A DNA stretch of 32,437 nt from Boseongicola sp. SB0665_bin_10 (GTDB taxonomy: Bacteria > Pseudomonadota > Alphaproteobacteria > Rhodobacterales > Rhodobacteraceae): NCBI GenBank assembly GCA_009838075.1, contig VXSG01000055.1:33323-65759 (forward strand), read 5' to 3'. Position 1 is the first letter of the stretch. The number at the start of each line of letters is the position of its first letter. A program made the translations under genes and the position numbers. Under the pieces are notes generated by a model that worked only from the letters and a program-made list of their open reading frames with translations, had not been told where the DNA came from and searched no databases. Positions 17,393-27,145 of the stretch are shown here, piece after piece.

Positions 17393-17616
17393 ACACGCCG
17401 TTTGACATCAAGGGCATGGACCTTGAGCGCCTTGTCTATGTGCGTCCTGTCGACGTCTCGGATCTGCCGGAGGGCTTGCAGGCGCAGGCACAAGGCCTCG
17501 GAACGGTCTATGCCGTTCACTCGTCGGATGGCGAGCGGCTGGCGCTGGTCAAGGACCGCAGCCTCGCCTTCGTTCTGGCGCGCCAGAACGACCTCGCTCC
17601 CGTAAACGTCCATTGA
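17389..17616 (+). CDS. DUF1150 family protein
   Basis: A 75-aa protein with the DUF1150 pattern, including LVYVRPVDVSDLP, VYAVHSSDGERLALV and a C-terminal AFVLARQNDLAPVNVH. Function is unknown; in alphaproteobacteria it is often found directly after an Hsp20 gene, and here the ATGA overlap makes it part of the same heat-shock transcript. A role as an accessory to the small heat-shock protein is inference. Confidence 0.85.
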   Translation: MNTPFDIKGMDLERLVYVRPVDVSDLPEGLQAQAQGLGTVYAVHSSDGERLALVKDRSLAFVLARQNDLAPVNVH

Positions 17617-17709
17617 GGCCCATCGTCCTTCACGATGACCTGCCGGCAGTTCCGGACATTCATGTCCTGCACCGCGCGCTGCCCGTTTCCACGGTTGGCG
17701 CCAATTGAA

Positions 17710-17737
17710 GAACGGGCGCCCTGACGGGCGCCCGTTC
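17710..17737. terminator. Bidirectional stem-loop between the Hsp20 operon and groEL
   Basis: A perfect 12-bp stem (17710-17721 with 17726-17737) with a 4-nt TGAC loop sits between the two convergent operons. It is flanked by copies of CCAATTG at 17701-17707 and 17753-17759 region. Its symmetry suits termination from both sides, although T-runs are short. Confidence 0.7.
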
Positions 17738-17796
17738 CGATGTCCAATTGACCGTGGCCCTGGAAAACGCTGCGCATTCCCCCAGGCCTGCGCCAT

Positions 17797-19443
<1,647 letters not shown>

Positions 19444-19490
19444 CTAAGCTCCTGGTTATCTTTCGTTTGAGTTGGTTAAGGACAGCGAAT

Positions 19491-19778
19491 TCAGGCAATG
19501 GTGCCGAGAATATCGCTTTCCTTCATGATCAGAAGTTCTTCGCCGTCGAGCGTGATCTCGGTGCCCGACCACTTGCCGAACAGGATCTTGTCGCCGGCCT
19601 TGACATCCATCTTGATGCGCTTGCCATCGTCGTCCTTGGCCCCAGCGCCAACGGAAACAACCTCGCCCTCGGCGGGCTTTTCCTTGGCGTTGTCGGGGAT
19701 GATCAGGCCGCCGGCGGTCTTCTCGTCGCCTTCCACGCGGCGAACAAGAACGCGATCATGAAGCGGGGTGAATTTCAT
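19491..19778 (-). CDS. groES: Co-chaperonin GroES (Hsp10)
   Basis: A 95-aa lid subunit of the chaperonin. The N-terminal [33 protein letters not shown] carries the mobile loop that binds GroEL, and the C-terminal [21 protein letters not shown] is standard. The ribosome site AAGGAG lies 9 nt upstream. It is the first gene of the operon; the CIRCE operator and a near-consensus promoter lie just upstream. Confidence 0.98.
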   Translation of the reverse strand: MKFTPLHDRVLVRRVEGDEKTAGGLIIPDNAKEKPAEGEVVSVGAGAKDDDGKRIKMDVKAGDKILFGKWSGTEITLDGEELLIMKESDILGTIA

Positions 19779-19814
19779 GTTGAACGCTCCTTCGTTCCTT
19801 TCATTGTATTCCTG

Positions 19815-19841
19815 TTAGCACTCGCAACAGACGAGTGCTAA
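19815..19841 (-). promoter_or_regulatory. CIRCE operator (HrcA-binding site)
   Basis: TTAGCACTC, 9 nt, GAGTGCTAA is a perfect match to the CIRCE consensus. The inverted repeat extends by CCTG/CAGG to 19811-19845. It lies 7 bp downstream of the groES -10 element, where bound HrcA repressor would block transcription. No hrcA gene is in this window. Confidence 0.95.
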
Positions 19842-19848
19842 CAGGCGG

Positions 19849-19877
19849 TAACTAGGAAAGCGCTGAAGGTCTGTCAA
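19849..19877 (-). promoter_or_regulatory. Sigma-70-type promoter of groES-groEL
   Basis: On the minus strand, a perfect TTGACA (19872-19877), a 17-nt spacer and TAGTTA (19849-19854) sit immediately upstream of CIRCE. Spacing and position match the classic HrcA-controlled groE promoter layout. Confidence 0.8.
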
Positions 19878-19940
19878 CAGGGGTCGAGAAATTTTTTTGA
19901 ATCCGTTGCAAAGGCTTGAAAACACGGGAAATCCACGTCC

Positions 19941-20948
19941 TCAACGGTACCCATTGCGCCTGCCGGCCAGGTATTCGCGTCGCAGCGTGTACATCCCTGT
20001 CAGCATGATGATCGCGGTTCCCGCCCATGTCCAGGCGTCCGGGAACTGGCCGAAGACGAGCCAGCCGTAAAGCGACGCCCAGATGATCAGCGTGTAGTGC
20101 ACCGGGGCGACCGCGACCGCGAGTCCCAGTTCCAAGGCGCGGATGACGCACACTTCGGCGAGACCCGCCAGCAGGGCCAAGCCCGCAAGCAGCAGGAATT
20201 CTGACCTGCCGGGCGTGACCCACACCCAAGGCAGCGGCAACGAAAGCACGAACACGGCGGTCATCGCCGTGTACAGGATCGTCGTACCGGTCCCGTCCCT
20301 GGCTGCAATCGCCCTGCTGACGACCTGGCGGCACGCGAAGAAGAACGCCGCAACGACGACGAGCATGGCAGCCGGATGAACCACCCCCATCCCCGGGCGG
20401 AGAATGACCATCGACCCGACGAACCCCAGCACGACGGCGACCCACCTGCGCCATCCGACCGGCTCCCGAAGCATGATCGCCGCCATGAGCGTGACAATGA
20501 ACGGCGCCACGAAGCTCACGGCCACCGCGTCCGCAAGCGGCACATGGCGAATGGCGTAGATGAACGCGGCAGCGGACAGCGCGGCCACGAGGCCGCGGAT
20601 CAGTTGCAGCTTCGGATGCGCGGTCAGGAACAGGCGGGGCCCGTGCAGCACCAGCAGAAACGTGGCGCCGACGAGCAGGCCCAACTGTCGCGTCCACACG
20701 ATCTGGATCGGATGCAGCTCGGTGGTCAGGAACTTGGCGATCGTGTCCACAGCTGCAAACAGGAACATGCCAAGGCCCATCAGCAGGAGGCCCTTGCCGT
20801 TCTCCACCCTTGGGGCAGGCGGCGCTTCCGTGGAATGGTTCGTGATCTCCCGCCCTCCGGATGTCGCGCGAATAGAGACCGGATCGCGTCCACTGACAAG
20901 GTGCGCTGCGGCCCGCAGCATTCCCGCTTGACTTCGCGCACTCGACAC
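19941..20948 (-). CDS. DMT-superfamily (EamA) permease
   Basis: A 335-aa integral membrane protein with about ten hydrophobic helices arranged as two EamA repeats (first from about residue 50, second from about residue 190). Landmarks are LFAAVDTIAKFL, RALELGLAVAVAPVHYTLIIWASLYGWLVFGQFP and a C-terminal MLTGMYTLRREY. The family exports or imports metabolites, nucleotides or amino-acid-related compounds; substrate is not predictable. The start is unsure: GTG at 20948 gives a 50-residue polar leader, and ATG at 20921 is an alternative with GCGGGA directly before it. It is divergent from ffh. Confidence 0.82.
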   Translation of the reverse strand: MSSARSQAGMLRAAAHLVSGRDPVSIRATSGGREITNHSTEAPPAPRVENGKGLLLMGLGMFLFAAVDTIAKFLTTELHPIQIVWTRQLGLLVGATFLLVLHGPRLFLTAHPKLQLIRGLVAALSAAAFIYAIRHVPLADAVAVSFVAPFIVTLMAAIMLREPVGWRRWVAVVLGFVGSMVILRPGMGVVHPAAMLVVVAAFFFACRQVVSRAIAARDGTGTTILYTAMTAVFVLSLPLPWVWVTPGRSEFLLLAGLALLAGLAEVCVIRALELGLAVAVAPVHYTLIIWASLYGWLVFGQFPDAWTWAGTAIIMLTGMYTLRREYLAGRRNGYR

Positions 20949-20988
20949 TCTACGCCGCCCGCGTTTCCGGGAGCCGCCATCTCCCGGT

Positions 20989-21036
20989 CCCTGAGAGTTC
21001 AGGGATCGCCCCCCATCAGCGCGTTGCGCCCATGGG
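20989..21036 (+). promoter_or_regulatory. Two adjacent hairpins upstream of ffh
   Basis: CCCTGA/TCAGGG (20989-21004, 4-nt loop) is followed by CCCCCAT/ATGGGGG, enclosing GCGC-GTT-GCGC (about 21008-21036). They lie in the 150-bp divergent gap and could act as leader structures for either gene. Function is unknown. Confidence 0.4.
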
Positions 21037-21100
21037 GGCGTTTGGCGTTAAGGGCGGCAAGTGCCTGCCAGGAATCGCGCGGCAAACTGAGGATCGGATC

Positions 21101-22600
21101 TTGTTCGAGAATCTGTCGGAACGACTTTCGGGTGTCCTTGATCGGCTCACGAGGCAGGGCGCGCTCTCGGATTCCGATGTCCGGACCGCGCTGCGCGAAG
21201 TGCGCGTGGCACTTCTCGAAGCCGATGTATCGCTCCCCGTCGCCCGCGACTTCGTGACGGCCGTGCAGGAAAAGGCCACCGGCCAGGAAGTCACGAAGTC
21301 CGTCACGCCAGGCCAGCAGGTCATAAAGATCGTCCATGACGAGCTTGTCCGCGTGCTTGCCGGAGACGAGGATCCCGGCGCGCTCAAGGTCGACGATCCG
21401 CCCGCACCCATCCTGATGCTGGGCCTGCAAGGTTCGGGCAAGACAACCACCACTGCCAAGCTTGCCAAGAGGCTCACCGAACGGGACGGCAAGCGCGTGC
21501 TCATGGCGTCACTCGACACGAACCGTCCGGCAGCCATGGAACAGCTTGCGATACTGGGCAGGCAGGTCGGGGTCCAGACACTGCCCATCGTGAAGGGCGA
21601 AGATCCTATCGCCATTGCCGGACGCGCAAAGCTCCAGGCGACCCTTGGCGGGTACGATGTCTACATGCTCGACACGGCAGGCCGCCTCCACATTGACCAG
21701 GAACTGGTTGCCCAGGCCGCAGCCGTCCGCGACGTGGCCAACCCGCGCGAAACGCTTCTGGTCGTTGACGGCCTGACCGGGCAGGACGCGGTCAACGTTG
21801 CGACCGAATTCGATGGCAAGATCGGCGTGACAGGAGTCATCCTGACCAGGATGGACGGCGACGGACGCGGTGGAGCCGCCCTCTCCATGCGTGCCGTCAC
21901 CGGCAAGCCCATCCGCTTCGTTGGCATCGGCGAAAGGCTGGATGCCATCGAGACTTTCGAACCCGACCGGATCGCGGGCCGCATCCTGGGCATGGGCGAC
22001 ATTGTCGCCCTGGTGGAAAAGGCCCAGGAAACCGTCGAGGCGGAGCAGGCCGAGCGCATGATGAAGCGCTTCCAGAAGGGCCAGTTCAGCATGAACGACC
22101 TCAAGAGCCAGCTCACCCAGATGGTCGATATGGGCGGCATGACGGGCATCATGGGCATGATGCCGGGAATGGGGAAGATGAAGGCGCAGATGGAAAGGGC
22201 CGGGTTTGATGATCGCGTGATCCGCCGGCAGATCGCCCTGATCGATTCCATGACCAAACGGGAACGCGCGAACCCTCGAATCCTGCAGGCGTCACGAAAG
22301 AGGCGTGTCGCCGCGGGCGCCGGGCTTGAAGTGTCTGATCTCAACAGGCTGCTGAAGATGCATCGCCAGATGTCCGACATGATGAAAAAGGTCGGTCGCA
22401 TGGGCAAGAAGGGCATGATGAGCCAGCTTGGCGGGCTTGTCGGCGGCGGCGGCGCCATGGCAGGCGGCATGCCCGGAAAGACGGAGATCGAGGCCGCCCA
22501 GCAGCAACTGGGCCGGCTGCCGGGCGACCTTGCCGGTCTCGGCGGCGATTCGGGAGTCCAACTCCCCCCGGGGATCCCGGGACTCGGGAAACGGCAATGA
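21101..22600 (+). CDS. ffh: Signal recognition particle protein Ffh (SRP54)
   Basis: A 499-aa GTPase that binds 4.5S RNA and hydrophobic signal sequences and delivers ribosomes to FtsY at the membrane. N domain from residue 1, G domain with GLQGSGKTTT (108-117), DTAGR and TRMDGDGRGGAALS. The M domain is rich in methionine (MGGMTGIMGMMPGMGKMKAQM-like), followed by a Gly-rich tail. I set the start at TTG 21101, because the family begins with [M]FENLSERL and a GAGG box lies 8 nt upstream. The frame opens earlier at 21032, but the added 23 residues are not family-like. It heads a gene string ending in rimM. Confidence 0.95.
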   Translation: MFENLSERLSGVLDRLTRQGALSDSDVRTALREVRVALLEADVSLPVARDFVTAVQEKATGQEVTKSVTPGQQVIKIVHDELVRVLAGDEDPGALKVDDPPAPILMLGLQGSGKTTTTAKLAKRLTERDGKRVLMASLDTNRPAAMEQLAILGRQVGVQTLPIVKGEDPIAIAGRAKLQATLGGYDVYMLDTAGRLHIDQELVAQAAAVRDVANPRETLLVVDGLTGQDAVNVATEFDGKIGVTGVILTRMDGDGRGGAALSMRAVTGKPIRFVGIGERLDAIETFEPDRIAGRILGMGDIVALVEKAQETVEAEQAERMMKRFQKGQFSMNDLKSQLTQMVDMGGMTGIMGMMPGMGKMKAQMERAGFDDRVIRRQIALIDSMTKRERANPRILQASRKRRVAAGAGLEVSDLNRLLKMHRQMSDMMKKVGRMGKKGMMSQLGGLVGGGGAMAGGMPGKTEIEAAQQQLGRLPGDLAGLGGDSGVQLPPGIPGLGKRQ

Positions 22601-22730
22601 GCCGGATCCGGTCCCAGTTTCTCCATGTCCGGACGAGCGTTCCGGCGTCGCGACATCGCCTTTCCGCGGGTGCGGATTCACACGTGCCCTGCCGTCGCGA
22701 CTCTCGCTCGTGCAACCGTGCCGGCACGCC

Positions 22731-23378
22731 ATGACCCCGAGACATGAGGAACCAACGCCGGGCCCGGCAGTGGAAATTGCGCATGCGTTCGCGGCAATCG
22801 TGCCGGTGGTCCGCACCGCCCGCCTGATCCTTCGCGCCGTGCGGCTGGAGGACTTTCCGGGTTACGCGTCCATCTTGTGCACGAACCGTGGCCGATTCGC
22901 GGGAGGCCCGCTTTCGCGCGAGGACGCGTGGTCTGACTTCGCCACCCTGAGTGCCGGATGGGTGCTCCATGGCCATGGCGGCTGGGCCGTGATGGAGACA
23001 GCCACCGGCGACCTCCTGGGATTTGTGCTTCTGGGGCTGGAGCCGGGTGATGCCGAGGTCGAGCTTGGCTACCTGTTCCTGGAGGATGCCGGGGGCCGGG
23101 GATTTGCAACGGAAGCGGCGGAGGCGGCGCGCGACTGGGCGTTCAACGCCCTCGGTCTCCAGACGTTCGTCAGCTACATCGCAAGCGAGAACATCCGATC
23201 CATCGCCCTGGCCGAACGACTGGGCGCCGTCGAGGACACCCCGAAGGACTGGCCAAGGGGGAACGTCGTGTACCGCCACGCCAAAACCGACGGGGAGGCG
23301 GGCACGAGACAAGGATCCGCAACCCGGGGCACGGGCTGTGCCGGAATTCCCAAGACCAGCGGAAAGGACACATTGTGA
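22731..23378 (+). CDS. GNAT-family N-acetyltransferase
   Basis: A 215-aa RimJ/RimL-like acetyltransferase using acetyl-CoA. Visible family elements are VRTARLILRAVRLEDFPGYASI, the strand pair GLEPGDAEVELGYLFLED, the acetyl-CoA loop GGRGFATEAAEAARDWAF and SENIRSIALAERLGAV. Substrate is unknown; relatives modify ribosomal proteins or small amines, and the location between ffh and rpsP hints at translation but does not prove it. The start is uncertain because no ribosome site precedes the ATG at 22731. The last 25 residues look unstructured, and the stop overlaps the chorismate mutase GTG by 4 bp. Confidence 0.85.
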   Translation: MTPRHEEPTPGPAVEIAHAFAAIVPVVRTARLILRAVRLEDFPGYASILCTNRGRFAGGPLSREDAWSDFATLSAGWVLHGHGGWAVMETATGDLLGFVLLGLEPGDAEVELGYLFLEDAGGRGFATEAAEAARDWAFNALGLQTFVSYIASENIRSIALAERLGAVEDTPKDWPRGNVVYRHAKTDGEAGTRQGSATRGTGCAGIPKTSGKDTL

Positions 23379-23671
23379 CTGACGTCGTGAAACGCGCCGC
23401 CGAACTCCTGGAATTGCACCGGGCATCGATCGACCGGCTTGACACAATCCTTGTCTACACCCTCGCCGAACGCTTCGCCTGCACCCAGACCGTGGGCAAG
23501 CTCAAGGCGAAGCACAAGCTGCCGCCTGCCGACAAGTCCCGTGAGGCAGAGCAGATCAAGCGCCTCGAAAGGCTTGCAAGGGAAGCCGACCTCGATCCCG
23601 AGTTCGCGAAGAAGTTCCTCGCGTTCATCTTCGAGGAAGTCATCCAGCACCACATGCAAATCCAGAAATAG
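23375..23671 (+). CDS. Chorismate mutase (AroQ type)
   Basis: A 98-aa all-helical enzyme that turns chorismate into prephenate for phenylalanine and tyrosine synthesis. The AroQ active-site pattern is seen: Arg16 (ELHRASIDRLD), Arg33 (LAERF), the VGKLKAKH lysines (42-46) and DKSREAEQ (53-60, Asp, Arg, Glu). Start is GTG at 23375, overlapping the acetyltransferase stop (GTGA), with GGAAAGGA upstream. It is a stand-alone mutase with no fused dehydratase or dehydrogenase. rpsP follows after 18 bp. Confidence 0.88.
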   Translation: MTDVVKRAAELLELHRASIDRLDTILVYTLAERFACTQTVGKLKAKHKLPPADKSREAEQIKRLERLAREADLDPEFAKKFLAFIFEEVIQHHMQIQK

Positions 23672-23689
23672 ACCAGAAGGACCAACACA

Positions 23690-24271
23690 ATGGCAATGAA
23701 AATTCGCCTTGCCCGCGGCGGAACGAAGAAGCGCCCGTTCTACCGCATCGTCGCTGCAGACAGCCGCATGCCCCGGGATGGCCGCTTCATCGAAAGGCTG
23801 GGCACCTACAATCCGCTTCTGCCCAAGGAAAGTGCGGATCGGGTCAAGATGAGCCTCGACCGCATCCAGTACTGGATGGACCAGGGCGCAAAGCCGACCG
23901 ACCGCGTTTCGCGCTTCCTGGAGTCCGCGGGCGTCCTCGAAAGAAAGGAACGCAGCAACCCGAAGAAGGCCAGGCCCCGCAAGAAGGCCCAGGAACGCGC
24001 TGAAGCGGCGGCTGCGAGCGAAGCGAATGACGCCGCTGCATCGCAGGATGGCCAACGCGAAGACGTGAAGGCCGAAGACGTCAAGGCAAGCGAAACGCCA
24101 GGGGCAAATGCCGAAGAGCCCGCCACCGGGGCCTCCGAAGATGGCGCGCAAGCGGGGTCGGAAGACACGCAAGACGCCGCAGAGGCGGAATCGAAGGACG
24201 CGCCGGACACGGCATCCGCTGACCCGGCAACGCCTGAGACGGAGGCGCCCGAAGAGTCCAAGGCCGGATAG
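23690..24271 (+). CDS. rpsP: 30S ribosomal protein S16 with long acidic C-terminal tail
   Basis: The first 80 residues are standard S16 ([56 protein letters not shown]), needed for 30S assembly. After a basic linker (about 85-105, Lys/Arg-rich), a tail of about 90 residues follows, made almost only of Ala, Glu, Asp, Ser, Thr, Gly and Pro. The total of 193 aa is well above the usual 80-130. The tail should be disordered and negatively charged. GAAGGA precedes the start; two ATGs (23690, 23696) are possible, and MAMKIRL is the usual alphaproteobacterial N-terminus. Confidence 0.96.
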   Translation: MAMKIRLARGGTKKRPFYRIVAADSRMPRDGRFIERLGTYNPLLPKESADRVKMSLDRIQYWMDQGAKPTDRVSRFLESAGVLERKERSNPKKARPRKKAQERAEAAAASEANDAAASQDGQREDVKAEDVKASETPGANAEEPATGASEDGAQAGSEDTQDAAEAESKDAPDTASADPATPETEAPEESKAG

Positions 24272-24369
24272 GGCATGCGCGGCTCGCCTGCCTCGATGCC
24301 AGCACGCCGCGCCCATGTCGACCGCGGCGGGCGGGCCCTTCGAGCAGGTCCGCGCAGTCCGGGAGGTGC

Positions 24370-24894
24370 ATGGATGGCAACGGCCCGATGAAGGGCCGAG
24401 TCTGTGTCGGCGCGATCACCGGCGCATTCGGGATCAATGGAGAGGTGCGCCTCAAGAGCTTCTGCACGGAACCCGAATCCATCGCGTCATACGGTCCGCT
24501 GTCGTCCGAGGACGGCGCGACGACGTGGGACCTGCAGCTGGTGCGCCCTGCCAAGGGCGGATTCATCGGCCGTCTCTCGGGGGTGACCACGAAAGAGGGG
24601 GCGGACGCCCTTCGCGGCACGACGCTGCACGTTGCCCGGAGCCGGCTGCCCGATCTGCCGGAAGACGAATTCTACAATGCCGATCTCATCGGTCTCCTGG
24701 TTCTTGACGCCGGAGGAAACGCGCTTGGCCGAATCTCGGCAGTCCTGAACCACGGTGCCGGCGACTTGCTGGAAATAAGCCGGAACAGTGCCGGGCCGGA
24801 CATCCTCCTGCCGTTGACCCGTGCAAACGTGCCCACGATCGACCTGACGCATGGACGCGTCGTGATCGACCCTCCGGAAGGCCTGTTCGATTGA
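24370..24894 (+). CDS. rimM: Ribosome maturation factor RimM
   Basis: A 174-aa 16S rRNA processing factor that binds S19 and helps mature the 30S head. The N-terminal domain begins GRVCVGAITGAFGINGEVRLKSF, and a PRC-barrel domain follows with DEFYNADLIGLLVLD, RISAVLNHGAGDLLEI, LLPLTRANVPTIDL and VVIDPPEGLFD at the end. The start may be 24370 or the ATG at 24388 (MKGRVCV). It lies 98 bp after rpsP. In most bacteria trmD and rplS come next, but here a transporter operon follows. Confidence 0.94.
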   Translation: MDGNGPMKGRVCVGAITGAFGINGEVRLKSFCTEPESIASYGPLSSEDGATTWDLQLVRPAKGGFIGRLSGVTTKEGADALRGTTLHVARSRLPDLPEDEFYNADLIGLLVLDAGGNALGRISAVLNHGAGDLLEISRNSAGPDILLPLTRANVPTIDLTHGRVVIDPPEGLFD

Positions 24895-24920
24895 GCCTGG
24901 CCGGCCGGATGGAGACATAG

Positions 24921-24938
24921 GCCCGTCTCAAGGCGGGC
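24921..24938 (+). terminator. Stem-loop after rimM
   Basis: GCCCGTC and GGCGGGC form a 7-bp stem (one G-T pair) with a TCAA loop 26 bp after the rimM stop. It probably separates the translation operon from the amino-acid transporter operon. No T-run is present. Confidence 0.5.
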
Positions 24939-25101
24939 GCGGCAAGGGAACGGAACCGCCACCGGTGCCACCCTCGAAAGTTCGGGCACGGAGGGCACCC
25001 TGCCTTTCCAACTGTTGAGGTGTTTGCCTCTTTCAAACATTCCTATCTGGCGATAGGGTTGTGTGCAGTTTCTGGATCCTAAAGAAAAAAGGGGAAATGT
25101 C

Positions 25102-26298
25102 ATGAAGAAGATGCTTGCCGCTTCCGTTGCGTCCGCGTTCCTTGCGGGCACGGCCTTGGCCAGCGGCCATTCGGAAATAAGGATTGGCATCATCGTGGGT
25201 CTCACCGGCCCGATCGAATCGCTGACACCGCAAATGGCGGCCGGAGCCGAGCTTGCAATGAAGGAAGTAAGCGATTCCGGGCTTCTGCTCGACGGCTCCA
25301 CGGTGACGCCGGTCCGCGGCGACTCGACCTGCATCGACTCCGGGGCCGCGACCTCCGTTGCCGAACAGCAGATCACCAGCGACGGCGTGAAGGCCATCGT
25401 GGGCGGGGACTGCTCGGGCGTCACCGGCGCGATCCTGGAAAACGTCGCCCTTCCAAACGGCATCGTGATGGTTTCGCCTTCGGCAACCTCTCCGGGCCTC
25501 AGCCATCTGAACAACGAGGACAACGGGCTCTTCTTCCGAACCGCGCCGTCCGACGCGCGCCAGGGCGTCGTGATGACGGAAGTCCTCATGGAACTGGGCA
25601 TCAATGAAGTTGCGGTGACCTACACCAACAACGACTACGGCAAGGGCCTGGCCGACAGCTTCCAGACTGCGTTCGAGGCCGCCGGCGGCACGGTTACGAT
25701 CAATGCCGCGCACGAGGACGGCAAGGGTGACTATTCGGCCGAGGTCGGCGCCCTGGCTTCCGCCGGCGGCCAGCGCCTGGTTGTCGCAGGCTATGTCGAC
25801 CAGGGCGGTTCCGGCATCATCCGCGCTGCGCTCGATTCCGGCGCGTTCGACACCTTTCACCTTCCTGACGGCATGATCGGCGAAGCCTTGACGGACAACT
25901 TCGGCAGCGAAATCGACGGCTCGACCGGCCAGCACCCGGGCACCGACAGCCCCGGCGCGGCCAAGTATTTCGAACTTGCGGGTGACGCATTCGACGCCAC
26001 GTCGCCGTTTTCGGCCGAAAGCTATGACGCCGCGGCGCTGATCATGCTGGCCATGCAGGCCGCCGGGTCAGCGGAATCCGCCGATTTCAAGGACAAGATC
26101 ATGGACGTCGCCAATGCGCCGGGCGAAGAGATCCTTCCCGGAGAACTTGCCAAGGCCCTGCAGATCCTCGCCGACGGTGGTGACGTCGACTATGTCGGCG
26201 CAAGCGCGGTCGAACTGATCGGCCCAGGCGAATCGGCCGGCAACTACCGCCAGGTCGAGGTCAAGGGCGGCAGCATCGAAACCGTCAAGTACCGGTAG
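25102..26298 (+). CDS. Branched-chain amino-acid-type ABC transporter substrate-binding protein
   Basis: A 398-aa periplasmic binding protein of the LivK type. The signal peptide MKKMLAASVASAFLAGTALA is followed by the mature start SGHSEIRIGIIVGLTGPIESL. Family landmarks are the GG(D/A)CSGVTGAILE segment, TYTNNDYGKGLADSF and the late SAESYDAAALIMLAM. The start at 25102 fits the signal peptide and has AGGGG upstream; the in-frame codon at 25063 adds 13 unlikely residues. Ligand (leucine group, amides, urea or other) cannot be told. A 6-bp hairpin (25042-25057, CCTATC/GATAGG) lies in the leader. It heads the liv-type operon and is set off by a strong stem-loop. Confidence 0.93.
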   Translation: MKKMLAASVASAFLAGTALASGHSEIRIGIIVGLTGPIESLTPQMAAGAELAMKEVSDSGLLLDGSTVTPVRGDSTCIDSGAATSVAEQQITSDGVKAIVGGDCSGVTGAILENVALPNGIVMVSPSATSPGLSHLNNEDNGLFFRTAPSDARQGVVMTEVLMELGINEVAVTYTNNDYGKGLADSFQTAFEAAGGTVTINAAHEDGKGDYSAEVGALASAGGQRLVVAGYVDQGGSGIIRAALDSGAFDTFHLPDGMIGEALTDNFGSEIDGSTGQHPGTDSPGAAKYFELAGDAFDATSPFSAESYDAAALIMLAMQAAGSAESADFKDKIMDVANAPGEEILPGELAKALQILADGGDVDYVGASAVELIGPGESAGNYRQVEVKGGSIETVKYR

Positions 26299-26311
26299 CG
26301 TTGCAAGCCAG

Positions 26312-26337
26312 GGGCCCGGACTTGTTCCGGGCCCTTT
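26312..26337 (+). terminator. Strong stem-loop with T-run between binding protein and ATPase genes
   Basis: GGGCCCGGA (26312-26320) and TCCGGGCCC (26326-26334) form a perfect 9-bp stem with a 5-nt loop, followed by TTT. Inside an operon this is best read as a partial terminator or 3'-end stabiliser that keeps binding-protein output high relative to the rest. Confidence 0.7.
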
Positions 26338-26353
26338 GCATCTGGGAACGGGC

Positions 26354-27145
26354 ATGATCAGGGTCGAAGGCCTGCACAAGCATTTCGGCGGATTTCGTGC
26401 CGTCGACGGGGTCACCCTTGAAATTGCGCCCAGCTCGATTACCGGCTTGATCGGACCAAACGGCGCAGGCAAGACCACGCTGTTCAACGTGATCGCGGGA
26501 ACCGTGCCCCCGACCGGCGGGCATGTGTTCATGAATGGCGAGAACATTACCGGCCTTCCGCCGCATGACCTCTTCCACAAGGGGCTTCTCCGCACGTTTC
26601 AGATCGCCCACGAGTTCGCCTCCATGAGCGTCCGCGAGAACCTGATGTTGGTTCCGGGCCAGCAGCAAGGCGAAAGAATCTGGAACACGTGGATCGGTCG
26701 CCACCGGATCGCGGCAGAGGAAGAGGCGATCGGGAAGAAGGCCGACGACGTGATGGAGTTCCTGACCATCGACCACCTGAAGGACGAAAGGGCGGGCAAC
26801 CTTTCGGGAGGCCAGAAGAAGCTCCTTGAACTGGGCCGCACCATGATGGTGGATGCACAAATCGTCTTTCTCGACGAGGTGGGTGCCGGCGTGAACCGTA
26901 CGCTGCTCAGGACGATCGGGGACGCGATCCAGCGCTTGAACAGGGAGCGCAGCTACACCTTCTGCATGATCGAACACGACATGGATTTCATTGGCCGGCT
27001 GTGCGACCCGGTCATCTGCATGGCGGAGGGCAAGGTCCTGGCCGAGGGATCGATCGACCAGATCAAGGCGAACGACCACGTCATAGAAGCCTATCTCGGC
27101 ACCGGCCTGAAGAACAGGGTGACCAAAGAGAAGAGCGGTGAGTGA
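26354..27145 (+). CDS. Branched-chain amino-acid-type ABC transporter ATPase (LivG type)
   Basis: A 263-aa ABC ATPase. Walker A GPNGAGKT (34-41), signature LSGGQKKLLELGR (150-162), the LivG-type insertion between residues 90 and 130, and the C-terminal YLGTG ending are present. Walker B reads VFLDEVGAGVN (171-181) where most family members have LDEPxAGxxP. The catalytic Glu175 is kept, so ATP hydrolysis should be retained. Start ATG at 26354 with GGGAACGGG upstream. It overlaps livF by 8 bp. Confidence 0.93.
   Translation: MIRVEGLHKHFGGFRAVDGVTLEIAPSSITGLIGPNGAGKTTLFNVIAGTVPPTGGHVFMNGENITGLPPHDLFHKGLLRTFQIAHEFASMSVRENLMLVPGQQQGERIWNTWIGRHRIAAEEEAIGKKADDVMEFLTIDHLKDERAGNLSGGQKKLLELGRTMMVDAQIVFLDEVGAGVNRTLLRTIGDAIQRLNRERSYTFCMIEHDMDFIGRLCDPVICMAEGKVLAEGSIDQIKANDHVIEAYLGTGLKNRVTKEKSGE

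Noticed and set aside
20985-21010. Glycine-riboswitch-like ending (ACTCTCAGG on the minus strand) before the DMT permease gene
   Set aside because: Only the short terminal motif is seen; the conserved core and the second half of the aptamer are missing, and the bases are explained by a simple hairpin.
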